A stretch of 64,000 bases of DNA from Amaranthus tricolor (GCF_026212465.1 NC_080051.1:16435634-16499633); one strand, 5' to 3'. Positions 10,796 to 23,694 are shown, counted from the first letter of the stretch. Notes: generated by a model from the letters alone, not told the origin. Numbers and translations: made by a program.

Positions 10796-13076
10796 GATTT
10801 AAATTAGCTTATATTTACACGTTATATTATTGTTGATGTATGATTTAAGATGTCTAAAGTCTTTCATAGAGTATACACTATGTACCATTAGACCTATGAG
10901 AATGGTCCATTTGGCGGGTCGTTTTTGGTCGAATAAATTTTAGACCAGATTATTTTTGAATTAGGTTAATTAAGAGTTAGATCGTCTCAAATATGGGTCG
11001 AGTTTAGCTTAATCCAGCAAGAATTGCAAAAAAAATATTTAGTCATCAATTTTTGCCAAAAAATATTATGAATAAATTTAATATTTTCATATGAAAATGG
11101 ACTTATATGCTGATTTAAAGGCTACAATAGTAAACAAATGTTCACTTAAATTAGACTTCTAATAATTTATTATGATCCATAATTGAGCCCAAATTTGATG
11201 GAAAATTTGTGGCTCATAATTTAACCCGTAACTCGAATATAACTTGACTAAAAAATATCGGAAAAGTTCGGTCAAATTCAATAAAAATCTAAATCCGACT
11301 GTTATGAGCAATTTACGATTCTACGTTTTAATTTTCAATTCCACGTAATTATTTTCAGCTCCACGTCTTCTTTTTTAATCGGGATTCATTATAATTCTAG
11401 TCAATTTTTATATTTTAAGTCAATAAATTAATATTTTTATAAGAAAATATTTCTTTAAAAATGAATAAATTATTATATATTTTTTGAAAAACATATTAAT
11501 GATAAAACCTTATATTTTAAAATTCTTGAGAACTTGACCCAAACATGGCAAGACCCGATCCGAAATATATCCATTCTAAAATTGATTTGAGAAAAAAGTG
11601 ACCAGACCAGCAATTCAATCGAACCTTTTGAGTTTAAGATTGGGTGTTAAATCATTTGAAAAATAATGGTGAAATCTACATTAATTAAGGAAACCAAAAA
11701 GTGCAATTAGAATTTAGAACAATCAAAATCATAATGCTATCTTTTTCTCTCATCTATTTTGCTAAATTTGAATTATATAGTGGAAATCTTGATGTGGATC
11801 CCAAATAGATGTTTTGTGGGTTGTAGCTGATTATACCAATCTGTAAATGGGTCAGTGAAGCTCCTTTTTGTAGTGCATGTGTTAGCAATTCCAAACTTCA
11901 ATTTTTGTTTTCATCAATTTTACTAGGAAATGGCTATCTAATGCAGTAATTGCTTGATATGGAGTAAATTCTAAAGAATATAACTATCACATCATACATA
12001 TATTCTCAGTTACCAGTACATAAAATTGCAGAAAATTACCCTACTTTTTGTTGATTTTCATATTATTATACCACTATTGTCTATGTCATGTGTTCACATT
12101 CAATGTTTCTTAACAAAATGGCATAAATGACTTAGTTTATATGAAAAAGCCACAAAACTGTATGAATGAGATTAAAATATAATTTAAATATTTGCATGAG
12201 AGAAAAAAATTAAATTTATATGAATAATGTATTCATTTTCACAAGACATAGAGAGTATTACTCCTTTCATTCATTAAATAAATTAATATTTTACATAATT
12301 AATTATCAGCTGAAAAAATAAATAGCTAACATGAGCAGAGAAATTAAGTATATAGATGAGATTAGAAGAAGTAATACACGATCATAAATTAAAAATAAAA
12401 ATGAAACTAAATCAGATTAATATTAAAAAGTATTATATAACAAATCTAATGGAACGAATGAATATTATGTTGCAACGAAACTAGCAAAATTATTGATATA
12501 AATAATTTAGGAAAAAAAGAAATATTCTTTGTTTAGAATAATAAATTCAAACAAGGAGAACAAGACAATTGGGTTGCTCTATAGCACTATAGAAACAGTC
12601 TTTGTTTCTATCTTCTTGACATGTCTTATTTTGTGTTCAATCATGCAGTGCTCTTAGTGCTGAGATGCCTAAGCAAAATGGTACATAAACTACCTCTATA
12701 GCACTTTAATGGTTGTATATATGATAATAATTTTTAGGCCAAATATCTAAAAGAAACAATCTTTCTTAATTGTATACATAAGATAATAGATTTTCTCATC
12801 TTCTCCTCTCCCATAAATGTCTTGACACTGAAAATGTAATTTTTGCATATTTTTTGACACTGAAAATAAAACTATCATCATATATAATGGGAAGTAATTT
12901 GTTATTAAGTAAATTCAAATATGAAGCTCAAATAATAATAATTAGCAAATTGAAGGTCAAATATAAATTATAATGTACACCTAAAAAGTTTTCTAGTAAT
13001 ATATAGTTAGTTTCCTAAATTTATAAGGTTAGGATTTTTTTTAACACTTATAACCATAGATGTTATATATATCACA
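10796..13076. other. Gene-free AT-rich sequence
   Basis: No gene seen. Between about 10900 and 11650 there are scattered GACCCGA, TTGACC and GGGTCG-type motifs, as found in decayed plant DNA transposon relics. An isolated CTTTTTGTAGTG at about 11866-11877 resembles a CACTA end but has no partner. Confidence 0.45.
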
Positions 13077-13077
13077 T

Positions 13078-13643
<566 letters not shown>

Positions 13644-15340
13644 ATTTAACGTTGACAATAATATAAGGATGAAAGAGTTCTTTTATATTTGTGTGTCATT
13701 GCTGTGACTATCCCATTTAAACTAGTTGTTTTTCTTAACAGTGTTTAAAGAGAATAGTTTTTTGTAGTGTTTATAGAAAAATTATTAAGTGGGAGATTTC
13801 AATTCGAGTCTTTCAATGGTAAGTAAGAATAATTTTACATTATAGCATAGCTCAAAGATTTGTAGATCCAGTAAGGATCATATGTACCTCTTGAGGATAA
13901 GAAACCTGCAGAAGTAGAGGAACCGAAGTAAGGTGATATGAAGTTGCATGTATTATCAACTATCAGATTAGCACTTGTACGAGAGATTAAGTATAACGTT
14001 CTTGAGATAAATAACCCTAAGTTCTTATGGGAGAATTAGCAAAGAATTATCAGTCCAAGTCTTAGGCTTATAAGTTGTTTCTAAAGAATTTATTGGGGTA
14101 GTCTATGGAAGAAGATGGAGACTTGAGAGATCATCTTAATAATTTAGGTGAGAAGTTTAAGGATGAAGAAAAAGTTTATTCTTCTCTTGGTGTTTATACC
14201 CAAGAAATATAATAATGTCATTACTTCTTTATAGGTAGGGAAACAAAGCTAGCTAGCTTTGGATGCAACCATCGTGTGTCTTTAAGAAGCCGAGAGACTT
14301 AAGGTGCAAGAAACGGGGGCAGAGACATCTGCTATGGCATAAATGGTTGCTAATGCATACATCAATAAGAAGAAATGTTACTAAAACAATTTCAAGGTAA
14401 AGTGTCACTTCTGTAAGGAAATTTATTATATTAAATATCCTTGTCAAAAAGAAAAGGATGACATCGGGGAGTTGAAAAAAGCCAAAGAGAAGGAAATTGT
14501 GGCTACATCGCAAGATAAAGATGATCATGACTTCTTCTAATACAAGAGTTGGTAAAATAGGAGTGGATCTTTGACTCTAGTTGTTCTAATCACCTGTATG
14601 GAAAGAAGAAAAGTTTTTCATTCTTGGAGAGATAAAGAGATAAAAAAAAGTGACTCTACCCAACAAGAGATGAAAATTGGAGGTATCGGAGAGGTGAAAT
14701 TGTGCTTCACACTCGCCAAAGAATAAATCTAGGTCAGTTAAGGTATGTAACCAAAAATAAAGTGGTCAGCCGTGTTCAACAAAAAGTAAAAGATAGAGTT
14801 TTGAGTATTCCTATCAAAGGTGTCAAGTTGTCTTACCCTTGGATTAGAATGATTTTTGACCTTTGATTGTTAGGCTAACGTACTTGAGCATGTATTGTTT
14901 TTTATTGTCGTTTTTTGATGGCTCGCTTCTCCTGTATGCATATGAAGAGTGGGTTTGGGGAAACCCTTTCTAGAAGGTGTGTCCCATTATCATACTGATG
15001 CAAATTGAAGGGAGTGGGTTCTCTATTTTCTCCATACTCTTTGTATGTGTTTATTCTGGATCAATGAAACAATTTTCATTTCTAAAAAAAGGTATGTAGC
15101 CAATTTAGGGAGAAATCTAATATTTTAGTGGATGGAGAATATCAAATTTACAGAATAGATGGATGGATTTTTTTCATTAGAGTGCTCTTTGTGATTATAT
15201 TTGGTAAAAAGAACAAGAGAAATCTCTATTTTTATGAGCATGTTAGAAAGAATTGTGTTTAAGGGAAGGCATTTATTGGGACAAGTTTGTCAAAATGGAG
15301 TTTTGGTGACTCACTAATTTGATTTGATACCCATATTTGG
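13644..15340 (+). pseudogene. Decayed Ty1/copia gag-protease region
   Basis: Copia homology is recognisable across several frames. In gag: LSTIRLALVREIKYNV near 13955 and NPKFLWEN near 14020. There is a CCHC-like knuckle, CHFCKEIYYIKYPCQK, near 14405, and a protease/pre-integrase signature, WIFDSSCSNHLYGKKK, near 14560, followed by RYV-ANLGRNLI, split by the insertion at 14754-15089. Multiple stops and frameshifts make it non-functional. The aspartic protease motif is DSS rather than DSG. The region upstream (13552-13740) looks LTR-derived. The reading dissolves before a MITE at 15345. Confidence 0.75.
14754..15089 (+). mobile_element. 5'-truncated L1-like LINE insertion with poly-A tail
   Basis: The insertion splits the copia reading frame. 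It is bordered by a 13-bp direct repeat, AGGTATGTAACCA at 14741-14753 and AGGTATGTAGCCA at 15090-15102, one base apart. It ends in CATTTCTAAAAAAA, a short A tail preceded by AATGAAACAATTTTC, as in plant L1 3' ends. A 13-bp duplication plus an A tail is the signature of target-primed reverse transcription. No reverse transcriptase is included. A processed transcript is the alternative. Confidence 0.7.
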
Positions 15341-15344
15341 TTAA

Positions 15345-15612
15345 CAGCTAGTCTCTTGAGAGACCGTCTTTTTGAGAGACGTATCTCAAGCCCAGCCTAT
15401 CAAAGATTAATGCCTACTTATTGTATTCTTAATGCCCACTTAATTACATTGTCCGTTATGCTTACTTACCGTATCCTTAATGCCTACATTCAATATTTTA
15501 AATGTCTACTTACATCATTCTTAATGCCTACTTACAATATTTTTAAAAATATATAATGGGCCGGCTCATTTGGAATTCTTCTCTCAAATAGATCGTCTGT
15601 CACAAGAATTTG
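15345..15612. mobile_element. MITE-like repeat, GAGACCGTCT family, copy 2
   Basis: It starts GTCTCTTGAGAGACCGTCTT and ends with ATAGATCGTCTGTCACAAG. Inside are several AATGCC(T/C)ACTTA units. Layout as at 8181-8405 and 51375-51635. The open frame at 15356-15556 is not credible as a gene. Confidence 0.5.
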
Positions 15613-15689
15613 TGTTTGGTTAATTAAGGGAAGATTAGTTAAGAAGTAAACTCAAATATGGATATTATTAATATTTGATAGATCTTCTA

Positions 15690-15690
<1 letters not shown>

Positions 15691-15728
<38 letters not shown>
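15691..15728. repeat. (TTA)n microsatellite
   Basis: A trinucleotide ATT run of about 38 bp directly abutting the tandem array that starts at 15729. Confidence 0.95.
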
Positions 15729-18216
15729 CATCTATACAATATACTAATGGAGAAACGATTAGGACACATGCCGACTTCAAAATAAAAATTTTCCCGCTCT
15801 TTTCATGTTCTTATTAGGCAAATATTTTTTTAGCATATTATGTAATATCTTTCTGATTAGATTTGTTTAATAGATTAGTAACAAAAGATTTTAAAATTAT
15901 ATCTTATATACTAATTTTTACCACATAAAATCAATTAAGATATGCAGTATCTTTTAATTACAATGGATAATTATCGGACAACATATAAATTATTTATGTA
16001 AAAAATTTCTTTTACATAAAATATTTTTGTAATAAATTAAGAAAACAAAATAATTTTGAAATAGTTTTTTTATAGATAATCATATACACTACTTACATCT
16101 ATACAATATACCAATGAAGAAAACGATTAAGACACATGTCGACTTTACAATAAAAATTTTTCCGTTCTTTTCATGTTCATATTAGGCAAATATGTTTTTA
16201 GCATATCATATAATATCTTTCTGATTAGATTTGTTTAATTGATTAGTAACAAAAGATTTAAAACTATATCTTATTTACTAATGTATACCATATAAAATTA
16301 ATTAAGATATGCGGTATCTTTTAATTACAATGGAAATTTATCGGATCATATTTTAATTATTTATGTAAAAAATTTATTTTACTTAAAATATTTTTTTAAT
16401 AAATTAAGAAAAAAAATAATTTTGAAATAGTTTTTTTGTAGATAATCATATACACTACTTACATCTATACAATATACTAATGAAGAAATGATTAGGACAC
16501 ATATCGACTTTACAATATAAATTTTTCCCGTTCTTTTCATGTTATTATTAGGCAAACATTTTTTTAGCATATCATTTAATATCTTTCTGATTAGATTTGT
16601 TTAATAGATTAGTAACAAAAGATTTTAAGATTATATCTTATTTACTAATTTTTACCATATAAAATCAATTAAGATATGCTGTATCTTTTAATTACAATGA
16701 AAATTTATCGGATCATATATTAATTATTTATGTAAAAAACTTATTTTACTTAAAATATTTTTGTAATAAATTAAGAAAAGAAAATAATTTTGAAATTAGT
16801 TTTTTATAGATAATCATATACACTACTTACATCTATACAATATACTAATGAAAAAACGATTAGGACACATGTCGACTTCACAATAAAAAATTTTCCGCTC
16901 TTTTCATGTTCTTATTAGGGAAATATTTTTTTAGCATATTATTTAATATCTTTATGATTAGATTTGTTTAATAGATTTGTAACAAAAGATTTTAAAATTA
17001 TATCTTATATACTTAGTTTTACCACATAAAATCAATTAAGATACGCAGTATCTTTTAATTACAATGAATAATTATCGGGCAACATATAAATTATTTATGT
17101 AAAAAATTTATTTTACTTAAAATATTTTTGTAATAAACTAAGAAAACAAAATAATTTTGAAATAGTTTTTTTATAGATTATCATATACACTACTTACATC
17201 TATTCTATACAATATACTAATGAAGAAACGATTAGGACACATGTCGACTTCATAATAAAAAAATTTCCACTCTTTTCATGTTCTTATAAGGCAAATATGT
17301 TTTTAGCATATCATATAATATCTTTCTGATTAGATTTGTTTAATTGATTAGTAACAAAAGATTTAAAACTATATCTTATTTACTAATGGTTACCATATAA
17401 AATCAATTCAGATATGTGGTATCTTTTAATTACAATAGAAATTTATCGCATGATATATTAATTATTTATGTAAAAAATTTATTTTACTTAGAATATTTTT
17501 TTAATAAATTAAGAAAAGAAAATAATTTTGAAATACTTTTCTTTATAGATAATCATATACACTACTTACATCTATACAATATACTGATGAAGAAACGATT
17601 AGGACACATATTGACTTTACAATAAAAATTTTCCCGTTCTTTTCATGTTCCTATTAGGCAAATATTATTTTAGCATATCATGTAATATCTTTCTGATTAG
17701 ATTTGTTTAATAGATTAATAACAAAAGATTTTAAGATTATATCTTATTTACTAATTTTTACCATATAAAATCAATTAAGATATGTAGTATCTTTTAATTA
17801 CAATGGAAATTTATCGTATCATATATTAATTATTTATGTAAACAATTATTTTACTTAAAATATTTTTGTAATAAATTAAGAAAAGAAAATAATTTTGAAA
17901 TAGTTTTTTTATAGATTATCATACACTACTTACATCTATATAATATATACTAATGAAGAAACGATTAGGACACATGCGACTTCACAATAAAAATTTTCCC
18001 GCTCTTTTCATGTTCTTATTAGGCAAATATTTTTTTAGCATATCATATAATATCTTTCTGATTAGATTTGTTTAATAGATTAGTAAAAAAAATTTTAAAT
18101 TATATCTTATTTACTAATTTTTACCACATAAAATCAATTAAGATATGCAGTATCTTTTAATTACAATGGATAATTATCAGACAACATATAAATTATTTAT
18201 GTAAAAAATTTATTTT
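15729..18216. repeat. Tandem array of ~367-bp units with three-unit higher-order structure
   Basis: Units begin CATCTATACAATATACTAAT at 15729, 16096, 16462, 16830, 17197 (with a 5-bp internal duplication), 17569 and 17933. The spacing is 364-372 bp and the last unit is partial (to about 18216). Diagnostic differences sort them into A (copies 1, 4, 7: CCACATAAAATC, GACAACATATAAA or GGCAACATATAAA), B (2, 5: AAATATGTTTTTAGC, TTTAAAACTATATC, TTGATTAG) and C (3, 6: TTTAAGATTATATC). The period of the triplet is about 1102 bp. No coding capacity. The unit start resembles the TC-type 5' terminus of plant Helitrons. Confidence 0.92.
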
Positions 18217-18237
18217 CAAAATTATAGTAAAATAATA

Positions 18238-18687
18238 CTCCCTTCGATTTCTTAATGAATCTCAATTCCCACAAGGAATGTTTACGGGATTTAAGAAAAA
18301 AGAATCGTTTAAATAATAATAGACATATTATTTTATTAAATAATAAATTTAATGGAAAAAAGTAGAGACCCTAAATATTAAAAAACATTAAATAAAAGTT
18401 AGTAGAAAAAAGTATGGGGATCAGAACTGATAAAAATATTTTGATAAAGTTAGTGGAAAATATATAAGAATCATAAAGAATATAAAAGTGGTGTTAAAAT
18501 AAAGTTAATGTAAGATATGTGGGGACTATAAGTATTATTAAAATATTAAATCAGAATGAATAAGGTTATTTTTGTTCATAATTGCTGACATAAACAAAAA
18601 TATTCACAAAAATATTCTTTATGGAAACAACAAATAGAACATTTCAAAACGGAAAATGGTGGGAACTTCTTTAAGGATTGGAGAGAG
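18238..18687. mobile_element. Stowaway-type MITE
   Basis: The left end CTCCCTTCGATTTCTTAATG and right end CTTTAAGGATTGGAGAGAG are inverted copies. They are bounded by TA at 18236-18237 and 18688-18689. It carries no coding sequence. Confidence 0.75.
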
Positions 18688-18848
18688 TATATTCTTTTGG
18701 CTGAAAACTTATTTTGAGGTTTTACAAAGACATTAAATATTTAAATTAGTATTTATATTATTTTTTGTGTATTAAAAATTTATATTAATATATGTAATTA
18801 CTTATAATATATATTGTTTAATGCATGATTTTATGATTATGTATTATA

Positions 18849-19106
18849 CTCCCTCCATTCTCTGATGTTCTTCCCATTTGGAATATTCCACCTTAAGGAG
18901 AGATAAATTTAATTAATTTTTTTGACACATATTTAGAAGATAAATATATCCATGTGAGATATCGTTAGATTCATCCTTATGTATATTTTTTTATTATGTA
19001 TTTTTTATAATTTTTTATTATGTATATTTAGAGATATTAAGGTTTAAAATCTGCATTGAAAACTGTGCAAAAAGTAAATGGAAAGAACAAAAAGAAACGG
19101 AGGGAA
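18849..19106. mobile_element. Stowaway-type MITE
   Basis: It begins CTCCCTCCATTCTCTGATGT and ends GAACAAAAAGAAACGGAGGG in inverse relation, with TA on both sides (18847-18848 and 19107-19108). About 258 bp, non-coding. These are the classic CTCCCTCC ends of plant Tc1/mariner-derived MITEs. Confidence 0.8.
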
Positions 19107-19108
19107 TA

Positions 19109-19262
19109 TATATTAGTAATATATATCTCAATCTAATAACAATACTTTTACAGCTTTTAAAATAAATTAATTTATAATTTCAATAAAATTTAAGAGTCAT
19201 ATAATAATTTAATTACTTATATAAAATTAGTAATTTTTATTTAAATAATTCATAAACATCTA

Positions 19263-19320
<58 letters not shown>

Positions 19321-20412
19321 GTCCATGATAATTATATAAGAGTAAAGGAGTTATTTCTCTTAAAATATTATATTAATTTTTTTGTGTTCGTGTCCACTTT
19401 ATAATATAGTTGTTTTTCCTAACATAATTGGTATTGTGATAAAAATAACTAACAAAAATAAACAAGGAAAGGGAGTAATTCGTACTAATAAATTTGGACA
19501 ATGAAAAAAAAAATGTCGCAAAAAGAATCGAAAAATGAACATAAGATGGGTAGTAGGACCAAAAGAAATGTGTAGGATTTGGGTTCCAGCTAAAGTTGGT
19601 CTGTAGTTTTATATATTGTCACACCATTCTTCACAAATATCCTTAGCTTCCCTCCAAACACTGGCTCTACCTTTGAAAGGACATCACTGCTTTCTTTTGG
19701 AATTGTCCAGCACTTGTTTCTTAATTTCAATTCATCTCCTCATCCCTCTATTCAAATTTTAACTACTAATACATTTAATTTCTTTTCTCATGATTTTCCA
19801 CTTAATTGTTAAATAATAATAACAATTATTATTGATCTAATTCTTTTAATAATGGTAGGTATACATAGCTATTTTATACAGTATTTAAGCTTTTTAAATG
19901 TCATTTTCATCCTCTTTAATTAACCTGTACAAACTTATCTACTTCATAATCAAAGACTTTCAACCTAGAATTTTGAGAAATTAAACTTAGATGGAGACTG
20001 TTGTCTGCATCAAATTAGTTCACTTCACTTCTAATGATTAATTGTTTACTAAATAATGTCTCTTATAACATAGGAGTATATAATATCATTTCGCTACTTG
20101 ATTGAGCTGGTTACTTGATATAGTATCAAAAGTTAATGAAACAAAAGATCGTATTATGATATAATATAATTTTTCCTATTCCCCTAGTGTGTCTCATTTT
20201 ATTTTTCATTATCTTTTAGGTGGTTAAATGGGACAATACTTGAAAGAAAAAATCTAATGTTTTTATATTTTAATAGAGGTAAAGTGGGGTTAGTAAGTGT
20301 AAATGAATAAAAAAGTTAAGTTTAGTAAGGGTAAATTAGTAAATTAATATATCCAAAATAGAAATGAGATGTTTAAAGTGACTTAACCCAATAAAAAAAT
20401 AAGACACTTACA
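19109..20412. other. Gene-free AT-rich sequence with a (TTA)n tract at 19264-19320
   Basis: A pure TTA run of about 57 bp sits at 19264-19320. The remainder has no recognisable gene. Confidence 0.55.
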
Positions 20413-20740
20413 ATACGTTTGGATAGCAACTTTGAAGAGAAAAGAAAGGAAAGGAAGGCGAAGTGATGGAAGGGAAACGAAGGGAAGAGAAATGAAAGTG
20501 AAGAAATTATTGTTTGTTTAGGAAGGAAGGGAGGGAGATGATTTTTCTCTCTAAATATTTCAAACTCCGAAAAAATTGATACCTTAACAAAAAAAAAACA
20601 TATTCATCCAATCTGTCCAATTCTCTTCCCTTTAAATCTCTTCCCTCTCATTTTGTTATCTAAGGGAGGGATTCTTCATCTCTCCAAATTTCTTCCCTTC
20701 TTTTCCCTTCATTTCCTTCTATTCAAACACACTTTTAAGA
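20413..20740. mobile_element. MITE with purine-rich inverted ends
   Basis: The left end ACGTTTGGATAGCAACTTTG, followed by GAAAGGAAAGGAAGG, mirrors the right end CTTCCCTTC...CATTTCCTTC...ATTCAAACACAC. Ends that read GTTTGGATAG or GTTTGAATAG are common in plant MITEs. Non-coding; superfamily not resolved. Confidence 0.6.
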
Positions 20741-21931
20741 TGAATACGAAAAAGTAATATATTATGGGTCTACAACCTTAACCATAACCTAATTTTGATT
20801 TTGTTTGTGAGTCATATGCGAACTCAATGGAACATAGGAGTATGTTGTTTTGCTAATCGAACTAGCTAGCTAGCAATAATTAACTAAAGGGTGAGTTCGG
20901 CATACTTTTTATTTATATGAAGATGTAAATGATATTTTATCATTAACACGAGTAAGACTGTATATAAATCCGACTTTCTAAAACATTATTACACAAGTGA
21001 GAATTATTAATGACATTTGAATAATGAAATGTTATTGTTGTATTTACATGAGAATTATTGTATGAGTTGGGAAAGTGTATTTTAAACTACATATATATGG
21101 AAAAGGTGATCATAGTAGAGGAGGAATTTGTTTTACCTAACTCAAGGACTTTCAAATACAACCAAAATAACTTTTTGTTACAGTTCCTACCACTCCCAAT
21201 TATTTTTATGATGAACAAGTGAGGCAGCTGCAGCTCACATGCATTCTGTTTATGCAGATCTGATTTTTGAATTCAATTCCAATTTTATTTTTCTTAATTT
21301 ATATAATATTTTCTTGCTTACAAAATTAAATATATATGCTCAAGTATCAGTATTTATGCATGGTTTATATTTTCAACAGCTGGATGGAATCTCTGACTTG
21401 GCAAAGACAAAAATAAAAACAGAATTGCAAAAATTTTAAATAAATAAATAAACAATGGTGAATGAGAAACAAAAAAAAGGGTTCTACTTCATTCTATTTA
21501 TATTAATGTAGTACATATATATCTATATATAAATATTTGCAAAATGTATTACACTAATAATAAAAGTGGATTACCACAATTAACTAATTGGCAGCTAATT
21601 AATCAAACTTAATTTAAAAATTTAATATCACTTCACCCATCATCATCATTCATCATCATCATCAACAACATCATTAATTAATATTTCTAATAGAGGAAAT
21701 TGAAAAGAGACTTAATTAAGAGAAGGAGAAAATTTAAAGGAAAAAAAATCAAAAGGAGAATAATCACTTATCTTATATGGGGTTGTATTTTTCTTTTTAA
21801 CGAATTAAAAATAATATAAATACTTTCCCCCCATGGTGTTCCTCATAGTAAAAAATGATGTTGTTTCATTGAATAATGATAATAGATGATGATTTTAATG
21901 ATAGAATATTCTCACATTACTTCTCCGTCTC
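20741..21931. other. Intergenic sequence downstream of the DVL gene
   Basis: No gene seen. A CATCATCATTCATCATCATC stretch lies at about 21638-21662. The open frame at 21239-21439 has no recognisable content. Confidence 0.5.
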
Positions 21932-21987
21932 AATCAGATTGCTAATTATTTTTTAAAGCTTTTAAGAGTAAATATAGCAATCTGATT
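21932..21987. other. Perfect 13-bp inverted repeat just past the DVL stop codon
   Basis: AATCAGATTGCTA (21932-21944) and TAGCAATCTGATT (21975-21987) are exact reverse complements separated by 30 bases. They lie 6 bases beyond the stop codon of the minus-strand DVL gene, so they would form a hairpin in its 3' untranslated region. It may instead be a relic of an inserted MITE, since CTCCGTCTCAATC lies beside it. Confidence 0.55.
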
Positions 21988-21993
21988 AAAATT

Positions 21994-22383
21994 TTAAGAA
22001 TCACCATTTTTTCTCCAATTAACAAGCATGGAAACACACCTCTTCATGATGTACAATCTAGCCTTTTGCTCTTTAGCTAAATGTGTACATTTCTTGCCAA
22101 AGTTCTTCATAGGGTTGGATTTGTTCTTGGATGAAGAAGGAGAAGAAGGGCAAGAACTCTTCAATGAAGAACTCCTAGAAAATTTATTAGAAGAGGGTTT
22201 TGTAGAATAACTTCTATTAATAAATGGAGGTGATTTAGATGATGAATTCTTATGTGAAAAGCTTCTCATCAATGAAGAATCTAATGGGATTGAAGATGAT
22301 CTTGATGAGGATTGATCTTTCTTGAATAGTTTCCATTTTTTCTCTGAGGAAGATGAGTAGTAGTCATGATCTTCATAGGCCAT
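21994..22383 (-). CDS. DVL/ROTUNDIFOLIA-like small polypeptide
   Basis: A single uninterrupted 129-residue frame starting MAYEDHDYY at 22383. Residues 1-95 are rich in Ser, Lys and Asn and look disordered. Residues 97-129 match the DVL/RTFL domain: KKCTHLAKEQKARLYIMK, then RCVSMLVNWRKNG, with the conserved Cys, the KEQKAR core and the C-terminal Trp. DVL/RTFL peptides are plant-specific, plasma-membrane-associated regulators of organ shape and polar cell proliferation. Overexpression phenotypes are known, but the biochemical mechanism is unresolved. Single-exon structure, length and C-terminal domain position are all usual. A TATA box lies about 160 bp upstream. This is the only convincing host protein gene in the window; its neighbours are MITEs. 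The orthologue number within the family cannot be fixed from sequence alone. Confidence 0.92.
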   Translation of the reverse strand: MAYEDHDYYSSSSEKKWKLFKKDQSSSRSSSIPLDSSLMRSFSHKNSSSKSPPFINRSYSTKPSSNKFSRSSSLKSSCPSSPSSSKNKSNPMKNFGKKCTHLAKEQKARLYIMKRCVSMLVNWRKNGDS

Positions 22384-22542
22384 TAATGGTGTTTTTAGGG
22401 TTTTTTTTTTATTTTATTTATTTATGGTTTGAAAAATGAGTGAGCGAGGATGAAAGGGATGGATGTGAGTATATGGATGAGGTTTTGCTCTTAAATTTTG
22501 AGCAAGATTGCTAACTCTTTGAATGGGGAAGAAATAGGGAGA

Positions 22543-22550
22543 TTTATATA
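22543..22550 (-). promoter_or_regulatory. Probable TATA box of the DVL gene
   Basis: On the minus strand the sequence reads TATATAAATC about 160 bp upstream of the start codon. This would place transcription initiation near 22510 and give a 5' untranslated region of roughly 130 bases. It is the best TATA match in the upstream region. Confidence 0.6.
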
Positions 22551-23690
22551 GGAAGTGGTAAAAAAATATTTGTTGTAAAATTAATATAAGTGTAGAGATA
22601 GAGTGTATAATGTAAGGGGAAACCATTATTATTGGTATAGGATTCATTGACCCGGCAGCACATGTCCACACTGTTTTGACCGAGTGTACTGGGGAGATTG
22701 TATATGGTTTTTCTTATTGCAAGTGTAAAGAACAAAGCACTAAAACTTACCTTAGCTTTTGTAGATGTCAAATGGTACGAATTTCATGTGGGGGTTAAAT
22801 GGGATTTTTTTTTTATGTTGTTTATGAGTTGGGTTGGGTTGGGTTGGGTTGAATAGGATTACGACAATTGAATTAGTGATGCTAATGAGCTCGAGTATTG
22901 TACTAATTGAATTCAATGGAAGTTTAGCAATAATTGTGATGGAAATTATTTAAGGTGTTATGTGGAAGGAGAGTCACAACATGAAATACACTCTAACATT
23001 AACAAAACACCATTGAAAGTCACAAGAAGCAACCAAAACTTTGGAGAAAATCACATTTTACCCTAAAAGAAAGAGAAATAAAGAATTTTTACATTGCATA
23101 TTTTACCTTGACTTATTCAAAATTTAAACATTCAAACATAAGGTTGAATTAATCAAGTAAGATTGAGAAATGAATATAATGATAAATCCAAGCTATTTTG
23201 AATTTTAGATACAAACTCAGATGAATGATTATGAAAAAACTATATATGTTTATTTCTTATACTAACTCAAATAATTTTGTAATTTGCGTTGCATTTTTTG
23301 AGTTATAATTGTTAATATTTTTAGTCGAATTATAAAGTAGTCATTTTTTAATATTGAACAATTTTAGAATTAGTTAAATAACGAACAAAAATTCCTATGA
23401 GTTGTTTTTGAGCTAGAATAAATTAAAATTTTAAAATAATTTGAGAAAAATATATAATTCAAATTGTTTGATTGAAATCTAATTGAACTTGTTTGAATTT
23501 AACTCAATAAATAAAAATAAAATAAAACGTTAAAAGTAAATAATACTCTCTCTGTTCTATATGGTTTCCACCATTTCCCTTTCTAGTTTGTCGATTAGAT
23601 TTTGGTCTATATTTTTTGTCATTACTAACACTCTTTCTTTCAAACTCAATCTTACATTTAATTCTTTTATCTTATCCAAATATCTCTTTC
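22551..23690. other. Upstream region of the DVL gene and gene-free sequence
   Basis: Contains a GGGTT pentamer run at about 22831-22853. No second gene is supported. A CTCTCTCTGTTCTATATGG string at about 23547 resembles a Stowaway end without a visible partner. Confidence 0.45.
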
Positions 23691-23694
23691 ACTT

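Noticed and set aside
11866..11877. CTTTTTGTAGTG as a CACTA terminus; also TTTTTTGTAGTG near 13760
   Set aside because: Single short matches with no subterminal repeats; frequent by chance in AT-rich DNA.
14253..14528. 91-residue minus-strand frame as a gene
   Set aside because: It lies antisense to the recognisable copia gag and zinc knuckle on the plus strand.
22544..22771. 75-residue frame upstream of the DVL gene
   Set aside because: It overlaps the TATA box region of the DVL gene and has no recognisable family.
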